Of a stretch of DNA of 64,000 nucleotides, positions 1 through 8,842 are shown one piece after another. The first letter of the stretch is position 1, and the number at the start of each line of letters is the position of its first letter. The DNA comes from Psychrobacter raelei (GTDB taxonomy: Bacteria; Pseudomonadota; Gammaproteobacteria; Pseudomonadales; Moraxellaceae): positions 930,001-994,000 of the forward strand of contig NZ_CP093310.2 of NCBI RefSeq assembly GCF_022631235.3, given 5' to 3'. The notes beneath the pieces were generated by a model that saw only the letters and a list, made by a program, of their open reading frames with translations, was not told the origin of the DNA and did not search any database. Both the position numbers and the translations under genes were made by a program.

Positions 1-365
1 TCGTTAGGACTAATATCTTGTACCTCATCGAGAAATACGAAGTCGTACGTTTTTTGGTCCTTTAGAAACTTTGTATGTGTTTGAATGTTTATAAAGCCTT
101 TATTCTCTGCAACAAATGTCTTCTTTATCAGCTCTTTCATGGCATGAGTATAGGTAATAAAGCAGTAAGTCTCACGAATACCTAAAGACTTTCGATCTGC
201 CCTTAGTTTGACTGCTAAGTTAGCTAAGACTGTCGTTTTACCCGTACCCGCAAATCCTTGTACCCAATAAACAGTTTTATTTCCTGTTCTCACCGACTTA
301 AGCATTTCGTTAATGTAGCGAGTCTGTCTATCTCTTAATTTATTAAACGGTATCCACCAAGCCAT
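1..365 (-). CDS. SF1 (UvrD/Rep-like) helicase, N-terminal part, runs off the window
   Basis: Frame translated by hand from an ATG at 365 that stays open to the window edge (about 121 residues; the C-terminus lies outside). The protein begins MAWWIPFNKLRDRQTRYINE. At about residues 34-41 it has a Walker A loop GFAGTGKT. Near residues 112-118 it has a Walker B stretch FLDEVQD, the DExQD pattern of superfamily I helicases, so it should be an ATP-driven DNA or RNA translocase. A GAGG sits five bases upstream of the ATG. The start is only 8 nt after the stop of the Hsp70-like gene, so the two were probably co-transcribed. Accessory motor domains cannot be seen, so the exact subfamily is open. Confidence 0.75.
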   Translation of the reverse strand, partial: MAWWIPFNKLRDRQTRYINEMLKSVRTGNKTVYWVQGFAGTGKTTVLANLAVKLRADRKSLGIRETYCFITYTHAMKELIKKTFVAENKGFINIQTHTKFLKDQKTYDFVFLDEVQDISPN

Positions 366-373
366 TAGAACCT

Positions 374-2387
374 CTATTTGTGAAGTAAGTTGTTATTATT
401 TTTTGTTTGTACTAGATTGCTATCTGAGTATGCAGATGACTTTTCTTTACTCTTGATTTCGTGAATCCATTTTTCAGCCTTACGCTTTGCGTCTTCATCA
501 TTCAGTACACGACTTATACTAAGAAGGTCCTCGGCTTCACTATGGTCAATATATCCAAATTCATAACTAGTCATTATATTGTTTTTAGCTTTTTCAAGTA
601 GTTCGCGACCTTCCTTATCTCCTCGGCTATGCAAAATACGACCCAATACAATCAAAGCGCTATCGTATGAAGGATCATGCTCGAGCGCTAATCTTAGATA
701 TCTTTCTTTTTCATCACCTGAATGTCTGCATGACAGATTGTAGGCATTTACTGCATTTGGTTTACGTTTGTATGCTAAATTAGCCCATTCATTAGCTAAA
801 TTAGGTCGCCCAGCTCTAGCATATGCATAGCATATAGTCGTTGAATAATCATAGATACTATTTTCATCCATTCTTTCAATACCTTGATATAGCTCTGCTG
901 CAAGCTCGTATGCACCAGCCTCTAAAGCAGCATCAGCGTATGCTTCTACTACATGTATTCTAGGGCGGCCTTTATAGTCTAGTAAGTCTTGGTTAAAGGC
1001 TTGCTTAGCCTTCAGTAGTTTAGACTCTGTTTCCGTAAGCGCTTCATTAGACAGTGGGTTTAAAATGCTCGATGCAACAGTTTTTCCTGCAACAGAGGCA
1101 GTAATATTTAGAAGCTTCTCTTGGTTAATAGAGGCTGTGACATGTACCTCATCACCGATATTGAAGTAATCATTATCAGAGTCAATTGTAATGATGCCTA
1201 GTAGTTTATTTTTATTGCCTACACAAATAGGCAACTCAATACTAGATTGCTTATGATTTGTAACGACTAGCGTGGTTTCAAAAGCGGATGGATTAGGAAC
1301 AGGTGATGATGCTGGTATGATGGTTTCTAACACCTCATTTTTAGTAATAATATAAATACTTTCTGATGTAATAGGTTGAATGAAGTCTATATCTAAACCG
1401 TGATAACTAAAGCTATGTATTGCAGCACCTAAAGAGACATGAGAACGTAAGTCACTAGGAATGATGGCTTGGGCATTATTACTAAACTCATTGATATAGT
1501 TCATTACAGACTCTTGAACCAATGGGTTTTGAGAACTACCGCCAATAAAGAGCACACCATCAATATCTTCTTTATGTAACTTCGATTTATCTAAGGCATC
1601 AGCAATAGGTGAAACAATATGAAGTGGGGTATGTAGTCCATCATAATCCCCTACGAAGTCTTCCATAATGCTTCTAAAGGCTGCAACCTTAAGTTTTGGC
1701 TCATTTAGGCTCAGGGTATATTTTTTTCTTATAGTGATTGGATTTATCTGTAAATCTGTAAACTCAACGTCTGAATAGTCATCTAGTTGATCTAGTGAAG
1801 TCACTTGGTTCTCTACTATCCATTTAATGACGATAATTTTTAGTCTTTCAGCTGTCGCTTGTAAACTAGGTATTAATACCTCCTCTTTGTCTCTCAAGCT
1901 AGGTTCGAACTCTGGATTAGATCGTAGTAACTGAGGTATTAAGATGTGCTCTGCAATAGCCCTATCTATATTATCGCCGCCAAGAGCTGTGAATCGAGAG
2001 ATAGCGAGGTTTCTCGACTGAAAGCTGTCTTCCATTAACCCGACTTTTAATATGGATATATCGCAGGTGCCCGCACCGAAGTCATAAACAATAATGTTTG
2101 CATCGCTAGACTGTAGTTTTTTTAGGAAAGCTGGTTCTTGCTTCTTATGCGTGCACTCATACAGGAAGCTTAAAAATGCAGCATTAGGCTCATCAATAAG
2201 ACAAAGTTGATCTTCAGAGATATTATTTTCTTCTAGACTTTGAATTAGGCTACGACGTTGGTTCGCTTCGAATGAGGCGGGAACAGTGAATGTAAATCTA
2301 TAGTTTTCGATATCTTTTGCATTAAGCTCTTGCGTCAAGCTTTTTAGCACTTCTCGGAAGAACTCCCTAGTAGCATCTTCAGCAGTT
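374..2387 (-). pseudogene. Hsp70/DnaK-like chaperone with C-terminal TPR-like region, 5' end lost
   Basis: Actin-fold ATPase of the Hsp70 family. Visible signatures are VPASFEANQRRSL, DEPNAAFL, the phosphate-2 loop YDFGAGTCDIS, LGGDNIDRAI and the adenosine loop FIGGSSQNP. The phosphate-1 motif (GIDLGTT-type) and about 130 N-terminal residues are missing: the homologous frame (TAEDATREFFREVLKSL) runs straight into the IS boundary at 2388. The apparent GTG start at 2350 is therefore not a real start. The last ~200 residues look like TPR-type helical repeats (AYELAAELYQG, RPNLANEWANLAYK, GRELLEKA) instead of a normal DnaK lid. The helicase gene follows 8 nt downstream. Without the phosphate-1 loop the product should be inactive. 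Confidence 0.85.
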
Positions 2388-2433
2388 TGACCCCTGCCGT
2401 CAATCCCGTATATATAAACTTGGGAGATTTTGA

Positions 2434-3252
2434 TTACGCAGCCTGACGATAATAATCAAACCACACCTGTCTTGGCGATTTATAGCCTAAACCCTTTTGA
2501 ATCCTAGTCTGATTATAATATAACTCAATATATCCAATGATATCTCTGATAGCTGCAAACCTTGTTTTATAGTCTTGGTGATATACTAGCTCGTTCTTCA
2601 ATATGCCCCAGAAGCTTTCTATGGGTGCGTTGTCAAAGCAGTTGCCTTTACCGCTCATTGAACCTGTAAACTGATGCTGCTTGATGATCTTGTGGTAAGC
2701 ATGGCTACAGTACTGACTGCCTCTGTCAGAGTGAACGACTAGCCCTTTGCTTGGTTGTTTATTCTTGATGGCCATGTTCAATGCTTTGCATACTAGATCT
2801 GCGGTCATTCGCTTATTGATCGCATAGCCGACCAGCTCTTTGGTATATAAATCTTTGACTCCCGCTAAATACAACCAGCCCTCAAGCGTCCAAATATAGG
2901 TGATGTCACTGGCCCACGCTTGGTTAGGGCGACTGGCATCAAACTCTTGATCCAACACGTTTGGATAGACCAGTTTGTTGTGATTGGAGTCGGTGGTGAC
3001 TTTAAAGCGTTTGTGGCGACGGCATTTGATGCTGTATTCCTCTTTGATGCTTCTGACCATGTAGGGACTGATGTTATGACCTTGCTCACTTAGATGCGCA
3101 TGCAGACGCTCAACACCATAGCGCTCATGAGTTTCACTGTGAGCGGCTTTAACGAGTAGCTCACAATGGTTGCGATGTATCTGCTGCTCGCTGATATCGC
3201 GACTCAGCCAGTCGTAGTAACTTGAATGCTTAACCCTTAGCACGCGGCACAT
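2434..3252 (-). CDS. IS3-family transposase OrfB (type A)
   Basis: 272-residue DDE integrase-fold transposase. Catalytic residues can be placed at D116 (SDITYIW), D176 (HSDRGSQY) and E212 (ESFWG), with the D-35-E spacing of the IS3 family. It is most likely made as an OrfAB fusion by -1 frameshifting at an A-AAA-AAG heptamer (3333-3339). The -1 frame is open from there through RYAFIKDNQHFF into MCRVLRVKHSSYYDW. The Met at 3252 is therefore internal to the fusion. Confidence 0.93.
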   Translation of the reverse strand: MCRVLRVKHSSYYDWLSRDISEQQIHRNHCELLVKAAHSETHERYGVERLHAHLSEQGHNISPYMVRSIKEEYSIKCRRHKRFKVTTDSNHNKLVYPNVLDQEFDASRPNQAWASDITYIWTLEGWLYLAGVKDLYTKELVGYAINKRMTADLVCKALNMAIKNKQPSKGLVVHSDRGSQYCSHAYHKIIKQHQFTGSMSGKGNCFDNAPIESFWGILKNELVYHQDYKTRFAAIRDIIGYIELYYNQTRIQKGLGYKSPRQVWFDYYRQAA

Positions 3253-3302
3253 AGTGGTGATGGTAAAGAAGTGCTGGTTATCTTTGATGAAGGCGTACCT
3301 GA

Positions 3303-3599
3303 CTAGCTGTTTTTCGCGAAGTACGCCGTCGCCTTTTTTAATATCTCTCGCTCCTCTTCGGCAACTTTGAGCTGTCGTTTGAGCTGCTTTATTTCTTGAA
3401 GAGCTGTCATAAGATCAGGGTCGTATTGCTCTGTGCCTTTGAGCTTGCCTTGGTTGGCTTTGTTATGCCAATTCGATAGCGTTTGCATGGCAATGCCAAG
3501 CTGCTTTGCGGTTGCTGAGATATTGCCATTATTGTCTGATATCTTCTTAACGGCTTCAGCTTTAAATTCTGTGCTATAGGTTCTTATTTTCTTGACCAT
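3303..3599 (-). CDS. IS3-family OrfA (type A)
   Basis: 98-residue helix-turn-helix protein (YSTEFKAEAVKKISDNNGN..., ATAKQLGIAMQTLSNW) followed by a leucine-zipper-like stretch ending EEEREILKKATAYFAK. It supplies DNA binding and dimerisation for the transposase and is the upstream half of the frameshifted OrfAB. A GGAG lies just upstream of the ATG at 3599. Confidence 0.92.
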   Translation of the reverse strand: MVKKIRTYSTEFKAEAVKKISDNNGNISATAKQLGIAMQTLSNWHNKANQGKLKGTEQYDPDLMTALQEIKQLKRQLKVAEEEREILKKATAYFAKNS

Positions 3600-3664
3600 G
3601 ATAAACTCCGATTAATATGCTTAGTTTACCAAGTTTACTTGTACGGTTTCTTCAGCATAGCTCA

Positions 3665-4488
3665 GTTTGCGAAAAGTATTGGTGTACAAGCAAAACCTAA
3701 TCTGTTTGATTATTTAATAGAGGCTGGATTACTTAACAAGGTTAATAATAAATACTTGCTGACTCCTAAAGGAGAAAACTATGGTGCATATCGATATAAA
3801 GAAGATGGAAACTGGTGGGTGGTTTGGGATAAAGATTTGTTATATCCCGTTGCCAAGAAATTACTAGAGCAGACCACTGATAATGACAATCAGCTATATA
3901 AATCCACATATGACTATGCACAAGAGTTTGGGATAGATGTCCAAACTATTAATTACTATTTGTCTAGCTTAGGACTCCTAACGAAGGACAGGGAATTAGG
4001 GCTTACGCTTAAAGGAAAGGGTTATGGCGCGATTAAACCGAAGGGTAAGGGCAAAAGTGATATCGCTTGGAACACGGCTGCATTAGCTCCATTAATTGAG
4101 CCTTTAAGAAATAAGTTTCATGAAAGCGTTAATCCTGCTTCATTCTTATCTACGACCAAATATGGAAATATAGTTGGCGTTGATGCTAAAACCTGTTTAT
4201 TCGATTTTCTACAAGATCAAGGTCTGCTAGAGAAAATAGAGGGCAGTTATACGCTTACAAAAAAGGGTGAGGTATTCGGTGACTACTTCCATAAAGATAA
4301 TGGTGAGTCTTGGGTTGTCTGGTATAAGCCTTTATTGGACATACTAGTATTGCCTATAAAGGAAAAGCTATTGGGTGATATGGAGTTTGGGCTATTTCAT
4401 ATGACGCATATAAATAACCTAAAGAATATCTTAGCTAACGGACTTTACTCTCATTCACAGATGACAGACTATTTTGATATAAGCAATC
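3665..4488 (+). pseudogene. darT: DarT-like toxin, 5' part: tandem winged-helix-like repeats plus start of ADP-ribosyltransferase
   Basis: The open frame apparently starts at 3639, but its first nine codons belong to the IS, so the true N-terminus is lost. The host part holds three tandem ~80-residue repeats. Each has a helical start (FDYLIEAGLL, NYYLSSLGLL, FDFLQDQGLL), then LTxKGxxYG/FG and (V/A)WxxxL. They resemble small winged-helix or KilAC-like domains, but the family is not certain. After repeat three, from about 4384, the DarT fold begins (GLFHMTHINNLKNILANGL). The frame breaks at an IS inserted after the DISN motif. Precise IS removal joins it to 5681-6147 in frame: 429 residues remain in total, the last ~200 being DarT. 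Confidence 0.85.
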
Positions 4489-4529
4489 TGTAAATACCCC
4501 ATTCTTAACACAACATCATCGTAGAATAA

Positions 4530-5267
4530 TTAAGCCACCTGCCTGTACTCAGCAGGTGTCATATCATTAAGTGAATCATGGGGTCTTTCGGTGTTATAAA
4601 CCTTGATCCAATCCTCAGTCAGCTTACTAACCTCGTTTAAATTGTTGAAAAGGTAGCAGTCTAAAACCTCATTACGATAACTGCGATTAAACCGTTCAAT
4701 ATAAGCATTCTGATAAGGACAGCCAGGCTCGATATAGTCAATATAGATGCCGTGAGCTGATGCCCAATCAGTGAATGTGCTAGATGTAAACTCACTGCCG
4801 TTATCCACACGAATTTGCTTAGGATAGCCATGCCACTCGGCTAGCTGGTCAAGGTAGCGAATTACTCGGAGTGAAGGCATACTGGTACCAATATCAATGC
4901 CTAATACTTCACGGTTGTAATCATCAATCACATTAAAGGTTCGAAAGCGAATATTGTTGTGCAGCTTATCGCTCATAAAGTCCATAGACCAAGTATGACC
5001 CAATGCGTTTGGCACACTTAGCGGCTTAGGGTTGCGCGTTGGTAGCCGTCTTTTAGACTTACGGCGTAGGTTTAAGTTTAACGCGGTATAAACACGGTGT
5101 ACTCGCTTGTGATTCCATGAGTAGCCAAGCTTGCGTATACGCTTAAAACACTTTGGGAAACCCCAACGATTGTGCTTGTCAGTAAGCTTGTTTAAGACAT
5201 CAATAATCTCACTATCATCAGGTAGCTTAGGCTTATAGTAGTAAGCGGTTCGACTCATACAGACCAC
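4530..5267 (-). CDS. IS3-family transposase OrfB (type B)
   Basis: 245 residues are listed from the internal Met. In the -1 frame the protein extends upstream to the slip site (AIAPVPERKVWAQELQAQYD...), as expected for an OrfAB fusion. The DDE core is visible: WSMDFMSD, VDNGSEF and, with IS3 spacing, NAYIERFNRSYR. A HTH_21-type segment (HNRWGFPKCFKRIRKLGY) precedes the core. It cuts and joins the IS ends. Confidence 0.92.
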   Translation of the reverse strand: MVCMSRTAYYYKPKLPDDSEIIDVLNKLTDKHNRWGFPKCFKRIRKLGYSWNHKRVHRVYTALNLNLRRKSKRRLPTRNPKPLSVPNALGHTWSMDFMSDKLHNNIRFRTFNVIDDYNREVLGIDIGTSMPSLRVIRYLDQLAEWHGYPKQIRVDNGSEFTSSTFTDWASAHGIYIDYIEPGCPYQNAYIERFNRSYRNEVLDCYLFNNLNEVSKLTEDWIKVYNTERPHDSLNDMTPAEYRQVA

Positions 5268-5344
5268 CTGACAACTAACTGCAATGCTGACATCATACTG
5301 CGCCTGTAATTCTTGCGCCCAGACTTTGCGCTCGGGTACAGGCG

Positions 5345-5605
5345 CTATAGCTTTTTTATGATATCTTCCTGCATTTGCGCTTTAAGGCTTAAATCAGCAT
5401 ACATCTGTTTAAGCCTACGGTTTTCTTCTTCAAGCTCTTTTAGTCGTTTGACATCAGAGGCTTCCATACCGCCGTATTTAGACTTCCATTTGTAAAATGT
5501 CGAGCTAGCTACCCCGTATTTACGGCACAGCTCTTTAGCAGATATCCCAGCTTCTGCTTCTTTTAATATTGATACTATTTGGGTCTCGGTCATTCGTTTG
5601 CTCAT
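5345..5605 (-). CDS. IS3-family OrfA (type B)
   Basis: 86-residue helix-turn-helix protein (MTETQIVSILKEAEAG, ELCRKYGVASSTFYKW) with a C-terminal coiled coil (KRLKELEEENRRLKQMY). It ends in the A-AAA-AAG frameshift signal (DIIKKL). An AGGAG-like site (aactcctt on the plus strand) lies just upstream of the ATG at 5605. Confidence 0.92.
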   Translation of the reverse strand: MSKRMTETQIVSILKEAEAGISAKELCRKYGVASSTFYKWKSKYGGMEASDVKRLKELEEENRRLKQMYADLSLKAQMQEDIIKKL

Positions 5606-5680
5606 ATTAAAACTCCTTATGCGTATTTTATAAGAAATTCTACGTTTGAGCTGTGTTATTTTAGGGGATAGTTACAAATC

Positions 5681-6147
5681 AAGATGTCAATGTTAGAAGG
5701 GCTAGACAAGAGAACTTTCACAAATTAAAGCTGCATGATTATGTGCCGCTCTACTTTAATCCTCGAAATGCAATGTTATATCAACGTCAGAAGGACTTTA
5801 GTAGTGAGTTGGTTATCTTAGAAATCGATAAAAAGATAATCCTTAATGACTACACACTCTTTTCAAAGGGAAATGCAGCAAGATCAGACTGTAAAATTGA
5901 GGCTAGCTTACTTAAGGTTAAAGACTTTCCTTGGGAAAGTATTTATGCAAATACATGGTCAAATAATGGTGAGGTTGATGAAGCCCAAAAAACAATTATG
6001 ATGAGCGAATGCCTGATACGTGATCATATTCCACCAGAATATATTTTGCATGTACATTGTAGAAATGATGAAATTAATCAAACGGTAAGATATCAGACAG
6101 GCTCACAACTTAAGTCTTTTAGAACTAGCCCAGAATGGTTTTTTTAA
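5681..6147 (+). pseudogene. darT: DarT-like ssDNA ADP-ribosyltransferase, 3' part
   Basis: Continuation of the interrupted darT frame. After IS removal the junction reads DISNQDVNVRRARQENF, then HDYVPLYFNPRNAMLY. This is the NAD-binding and substrate region conserved in DarT (DUF4433) enzymes, which ADP-ribosylate thymidine in single-stranded DNA. The conserved arginine falls in VNVRRAR and the catalytic glutamate in MSECLIRD, near the C-terminus (family knowledge mapped by eye). A separate Met at 5743 gives a 134-aa open frame but should not make active toxin. The stop overlaps the convergent macrodomain gene by four bases. Confidence 0.85.
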
Positions 6148-6830
6148 AACAGGCTAGTTGTTGATGAGTCCATTTGAGTGTTTCTATAATCAAGGAGTTT
6201 TTCTAGGGTAGTTAAGCCAATGCCTTTAATATTTAAAATTTGGCTTATTTGGTGCACTTCACCTTGTTCCATTGACTCTTTAATAACCTCTAAATACTTT
6301 AGTCGTATACCAGAGTTTTGACTTAAGGCCTGCAAATCTGTAGTTGTTATCCAGTCTTGAATATCCGCATAGAAAGAATCGGCTACTTTAGGGTCATACT
6401 CGTATATCTCTATATCTATAGGTAGATTAGAGAGATACTCTTTCATTATAGATAGGGAAATATCTTTAGGTATCCCTCCTTTATCTGCACCTAGCAATGG
6501 GAAGGCGATAGAGGTAATACCTTTTTCTTCGTATGTCTGAACAAATTTTTCCAAACCTGCCTGTAAGTAAGACTCCTTTGAAGGGTATCGCCAGTGTTTT
6601 TTGGTTGGAAAATTTAATACCCAAGGGCTTTCTTGTTTATATAACCATAATTTTCCAGGCTCAAACAAACCAGCTTCACAAAAATCCGCATACTTCTGGA
6701 ACATTTCTGGATAACGAAGCTTACATTCGAGAGCTATGCCAGCACCCATGACGCCTACACAGTTAACTGTATTTACGATGGTTTGTGCCTTAGTACAGAA
6801 AATATTTCCTTTCAGCTCAATTAAAGACAT
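6144..6830 (-). CDS. darG: DarG-like macrodomain antitoxin (DNA ADP-ribosylglycohydrolase)
   Basis: 228 residues. The N-terminal ~150 residues are a macrodomain of the DarG type: GNIFCTKAQTIVNTVNCVG, then GVMGAGIALE, NFPTKKHWRYPS (holding the catalytic-type lysine) and FPLLGADKGGIP. DarG removes ADP-ribose from DNA and so neutralises DarT. The C-terminal ~75 residues are shorter than the usual DarG neutralising domain and contain LNIKGIGLTTLEKLLDY, reminiscent of a helix-hairpin-helix. Unlike typical darTG operons it converges with darT, and it lies 53 bp downstream of the 340-aa gene on the same strand. It is intact although its toxin is broken. Confidence 0.82.
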   Translation of the reverse strand: MSLIELKGNIFCTKAQTIVNTVNCVGVMGAGIALECKLRYPEMFQKYADFCEAGLFEPGKLWLYKQESPWVLNFPTKKHWRYPSKESYLQAGLEKFVQTYEEKGITSIAFPLLGADKGGIPKDISLSIMKEYLSNLPIDIEIYEYDPKVADSFYADIQDWITTTDLQALSQNSGIRLKYLEVIKESMEQGEVHQISQILNIKGIGLTTLEKLLDYRNTQMDSSTTSLF

Positions 6831-6883
6831 GTTTAATACCTTGGGTAATGGTTAAATAACACTGGAGTATCTATAGAGGCTTT

Positions 6884-7903
6884 TCAAAAGAGGATATCTA
6901 AATCAACATCTTCATTACTTGATGCTTCATCATACCAGTCATCAATTATCTTTTGAACAACTTCAATCCTTAGTCTAGCTGTTTGAGATGCAGGCAGACC
7001 TGTCTGGCTGATCAGGTTAGTGAGTGTTAGTTGAGGGTTGTTTACTCCAAAGGTCGGTTGACTAGAATCTAATAGAGCTCCTTCATACTCTTCCTTGGTA
7101 AAAGGGGTATTGTTCACAAATCTTATAGCTTCTTCATTTCCATGAGATGCTGCATCCAGCTCTTCTAGGATGAATTGATAAGCCATTTCTGAATCTGTAA
7201 TTTCTGATGAAATATGACTATAGATATCACTTACAATATAGTTGTCTATCTTTTCATCATCAGTTATAAATAGGTATTGAAAATCATCGTAATGCTTCGA
7301 CTTGAAATAAGCCCATAGTTTCTGGCTTGTCAGAGCAAAGTCATCATTAACAGGATCCCATAAGCGAGAGTTTATAAATGCGGTGCAGAATTGAGGCGTA
7401 ACAAGTGAGCTACAAATTTCATTAGATAATGCATCGTCCTTAAGCTTTTCATTTAGAGCCTGTTGGAGAGCCTGAAATATAGACACACCATTTTTCGCAG
7501 ATACGATAAGTGCACTGCTCACCTCCTTTTTGAAAGTAGGATAATAGATTCTCAGCAACTCCATTGAATAGTCGAGTGATTTTTCTTGGAAATCTATTTG
7601 CTGCTGTCTTGTTATATCGTTACCTATTTTTACCATTAAGCTGAAGTGAGATTGATCTGAGATATCAAAATCTTCTTTAGATTGTAAGCCCTGGTGATAT
7701 AAGCCTGCGGTAGCTAGTCGACTGGTATAAAGTATTGGCATTAATAAGTTAGGTTCTAGATCTTCAGAAGCATCCATGAAGTTTTCTAAATCTCGTTGAG
7801 CATCTTGGAAGCAGGTGTCGAGGCTGTTTGAGAAGGTAGTGGGAATAATATTAATTAATCTTACGGATTTTATGTGGTTTTTTTTCTTAAAAAAGCCAAA
7901 CAT
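6884..7903 (-). CDS. Unrecognised 340-aa cytosolic protein between the macrodomain gene and zorA
   Basis: I do not recognise this family. The start is placed at the ATG at 7903 because a GGAG lies seven bases upstream; the longer frame reaching 7951 has no such site. The protein begins MFGFFKKKNHIKSVRL, has no signal peptide or membrane segment, is acidic and mostly helical-looking, and ends in an acidic tail (SSNEDVDLDILF). It is divergent from the zorA-like gene (185 bp between starts) and 53 bp upstream of darG on the same strand, so it probably shares a transcript with darG. Its position between two known defence modules makes it a candidate accessory component. Function unknown. Confidence 0.7.
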   Translation of the reverse strand: MFGFFKKKNHIKSVRLINIIPTTFSNSLDTCFQDAQRDLENFMDASEDLEPNLLMPILYTSRLATAGLYHQGLQSKEDFDISDQSHFSLMVKIGNDITRQQQIDFQEKSLDYSMELLRIYYPTFKKEVSSALIVSAKNGVSIFQALQQALNEKLKDDALSNEICSSLVTPQFCTAFINSRLWDPVNDDFALTSQKLWAYFKSKHYDDFQYLFITDDEKIDNYIVSDIYSHISSEITDSEMAYQFILEELDAASHGNEEAIRFVNNTPFTKEEYEGALLDSSQPTFGVNNPQLTLTNLISQTGLPASQTARLRIEVVQKIIDDWYDEASSNEDVDLDILF

Positions 7904-8088
7904 GTTGCCTCTCCAAAGTCTTTTATTAGTTATTAAAGGTAAATATAGCATGTAAATTCTATATTAAGTATGGGGGCTCTGATATATTAAAAATAGTTTC
8001 AAGTATATGGTTTTGTGGTAGCATTCTTACCTAAATTTTACAACCGGTGTGTGAAACAGTTTTTTAATATTAAATTAGGAACAATCAA

Positions 8089-8429
8089 ATGGGTTTGGAA
8101 AGTCTTAGCGCTGAAACATTATTATTTATTATTATAATCCTGATTCTTGCAGTGATATTTCATGTGCGTTATGACAACAGAACATCAGAGCAAGCACCTA
8201 CTATTCTCACAACATTAGGGATATTTGCCACTTTCTTTGCAATCGCTTTAGGTCTTCTTAGGTTTGACTCTGTTAATATTCAGGACAGTGTTCCTCAGCT
8301 CCTTGATAGTATGAAAACAGCCTTCTGGGCTTCTGTTGCAGGTGTTGGTTCAGCATTAACATTTAATTTTAGAAAGCTGTACTCTAAAAGTCACCAGACA
8401 GATCAGCCAAGTTTTGAAGACCAGCTACT
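8089..8429 (+). pseudogene. zorA: ZorA-like MotA/TolQ/ExbB-type stator protein, 5' part
   Basis: First 113 residues before the IS. Three hydrophobic segments are visible: LLFIIIILILAVIFHV, a second in TTLGIFATFFAIALGLL, and a third around AFWASVAGVGSALTF. This is the membrane unit of the MotA/ExbB family as used by Zorya ZorA. The IS at 8430 truncates it after EDQLL. Precise removal of the IS and one act duplication joins it in frame to 9711-10668, giving a 432-residue ZorA. Promoter and ribosome site (AGGAA nine bases before ATG) look intact, so a truncated membrane protein could still be made. Confidence 0.83.
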
Positions 8430-8495
8430 TGATGTATGCTGAAAAAACCGTAGACAAAAACTTGGTAAACTAAAGAAGACAAATAGGAGTTTGCC

Positions 8496-8795
8496 ATGAC
8501 AAAGAAAGTTAAGAGATATAGTGAAGAATTTAAAGCAGAAGCGGTCAAAGCAATAGAAAATAATGGTGGCAATGTCAGTGCCACAGCAAGGCAGTTAGGG
8601 CTACCAATGCAAACGCTAGCTAATTGGCAACGGAAAGCTAATCAAGGTAAGCTCAAAGGTACTAAGCAGTACGATCCAGAGCTTGTTTCAGCCCTTGAGG
8701 AAATCAAGCGTTTAAAACGTGAACTAAAAACAGCGCAAGAAGAGCGTGAAATATTAAAAAAGGCCACGGCGTACTTTGCGAAGAACGGTCAGTAA
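8496..8795 (+). CDS. IS3-family OrfA (type C)
   Basis: 99-residue HTH plus leucine-zipper protein (YSEEFKAEAVKAIENNGGN, ATARQLGLPMQTLANW). It ends EEREILKKATAYFAKNGQ. The reading-frame slip on A-AAA-AAG near its end joins it to OrfB. Preceded by AGGAG. Confidence 0.92.
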   Translation: MTKKVKRYSEEFKAEAVKAIENNGGNVSATARQLGLPMQTLANWQRKANQGKLKGTKQYDPELVSALEEIKRLKRELKTAQEEREILKKATAYFAKNGQ

Positions 8796-8842
8796 GGTAC
8801 GCCTTTATTGACCATCACAAGACTCAATTCAGTATCACAGCT

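Larger units (their letters stand above)
2388..3664 (-). mobile_element. IS3-family element, type A copy 1 (1277 bp)
   Basis: Ends are imperfect ~36-bp inverted repeats: TGACCCCTGCCGTC... at 2388 and, read from the other side, TGAGCTATGCTGAA... at 3664. Both converge on a shared TAAACTTGG. The flanking triplet gtt (2385-2387 and 3665-3667) looks like a target duplication. It carries orfA and orfB on the minus strand. The same 1277-bp element, encoding identical proteins, is at 15504-16780. Although the duplication looks clean, the genes on both sides (Hsp70-like and darT) lack their 5' ends, so a deletion occurred here. Confidence 0.93.
4489..5676 (-). mobile_element. IS3-family element (IS407/IS1400-like), type B copy 1 (1188 bp)
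   Basis: Terminal inverted repeats TGTAAATACCCC... (4489) and TGTAACTATCCCC... (read inward from 5676), both followed by AACACA. Flanked by a perfect 4-bp duplication aatc (4485-4488 and 5677-5680). Minus-strand orfA and orfB with an A-AAA-AAG slip site at 5351-5357. The identical element is at 13025-14212. It interrupts darT inside the NAD-binding region. Confidence 0.95.

Noticed and set aside
2865..3089. 74-aa open frame inside IS type A (also 15981-16205) and 65-aa frames inside type C copies
   Set aside because: They lie in other frames over the transposase gene and show no domain; shadow frames.
3333..3339. Split orfA/orfB frames in all seven IS copies as evidence of decay
   Set aside because: The A-AAA-AAG heptamer and continuous -1 frame fit programmed frameshifting, normal for IS3 elements.
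5313..5495. 60-aa plus-strand frame over type B OrfA (also 13849-14031)
   Set aside because: Antisense to a confident transposase orfA, low-complexity Ser/Arg composition.
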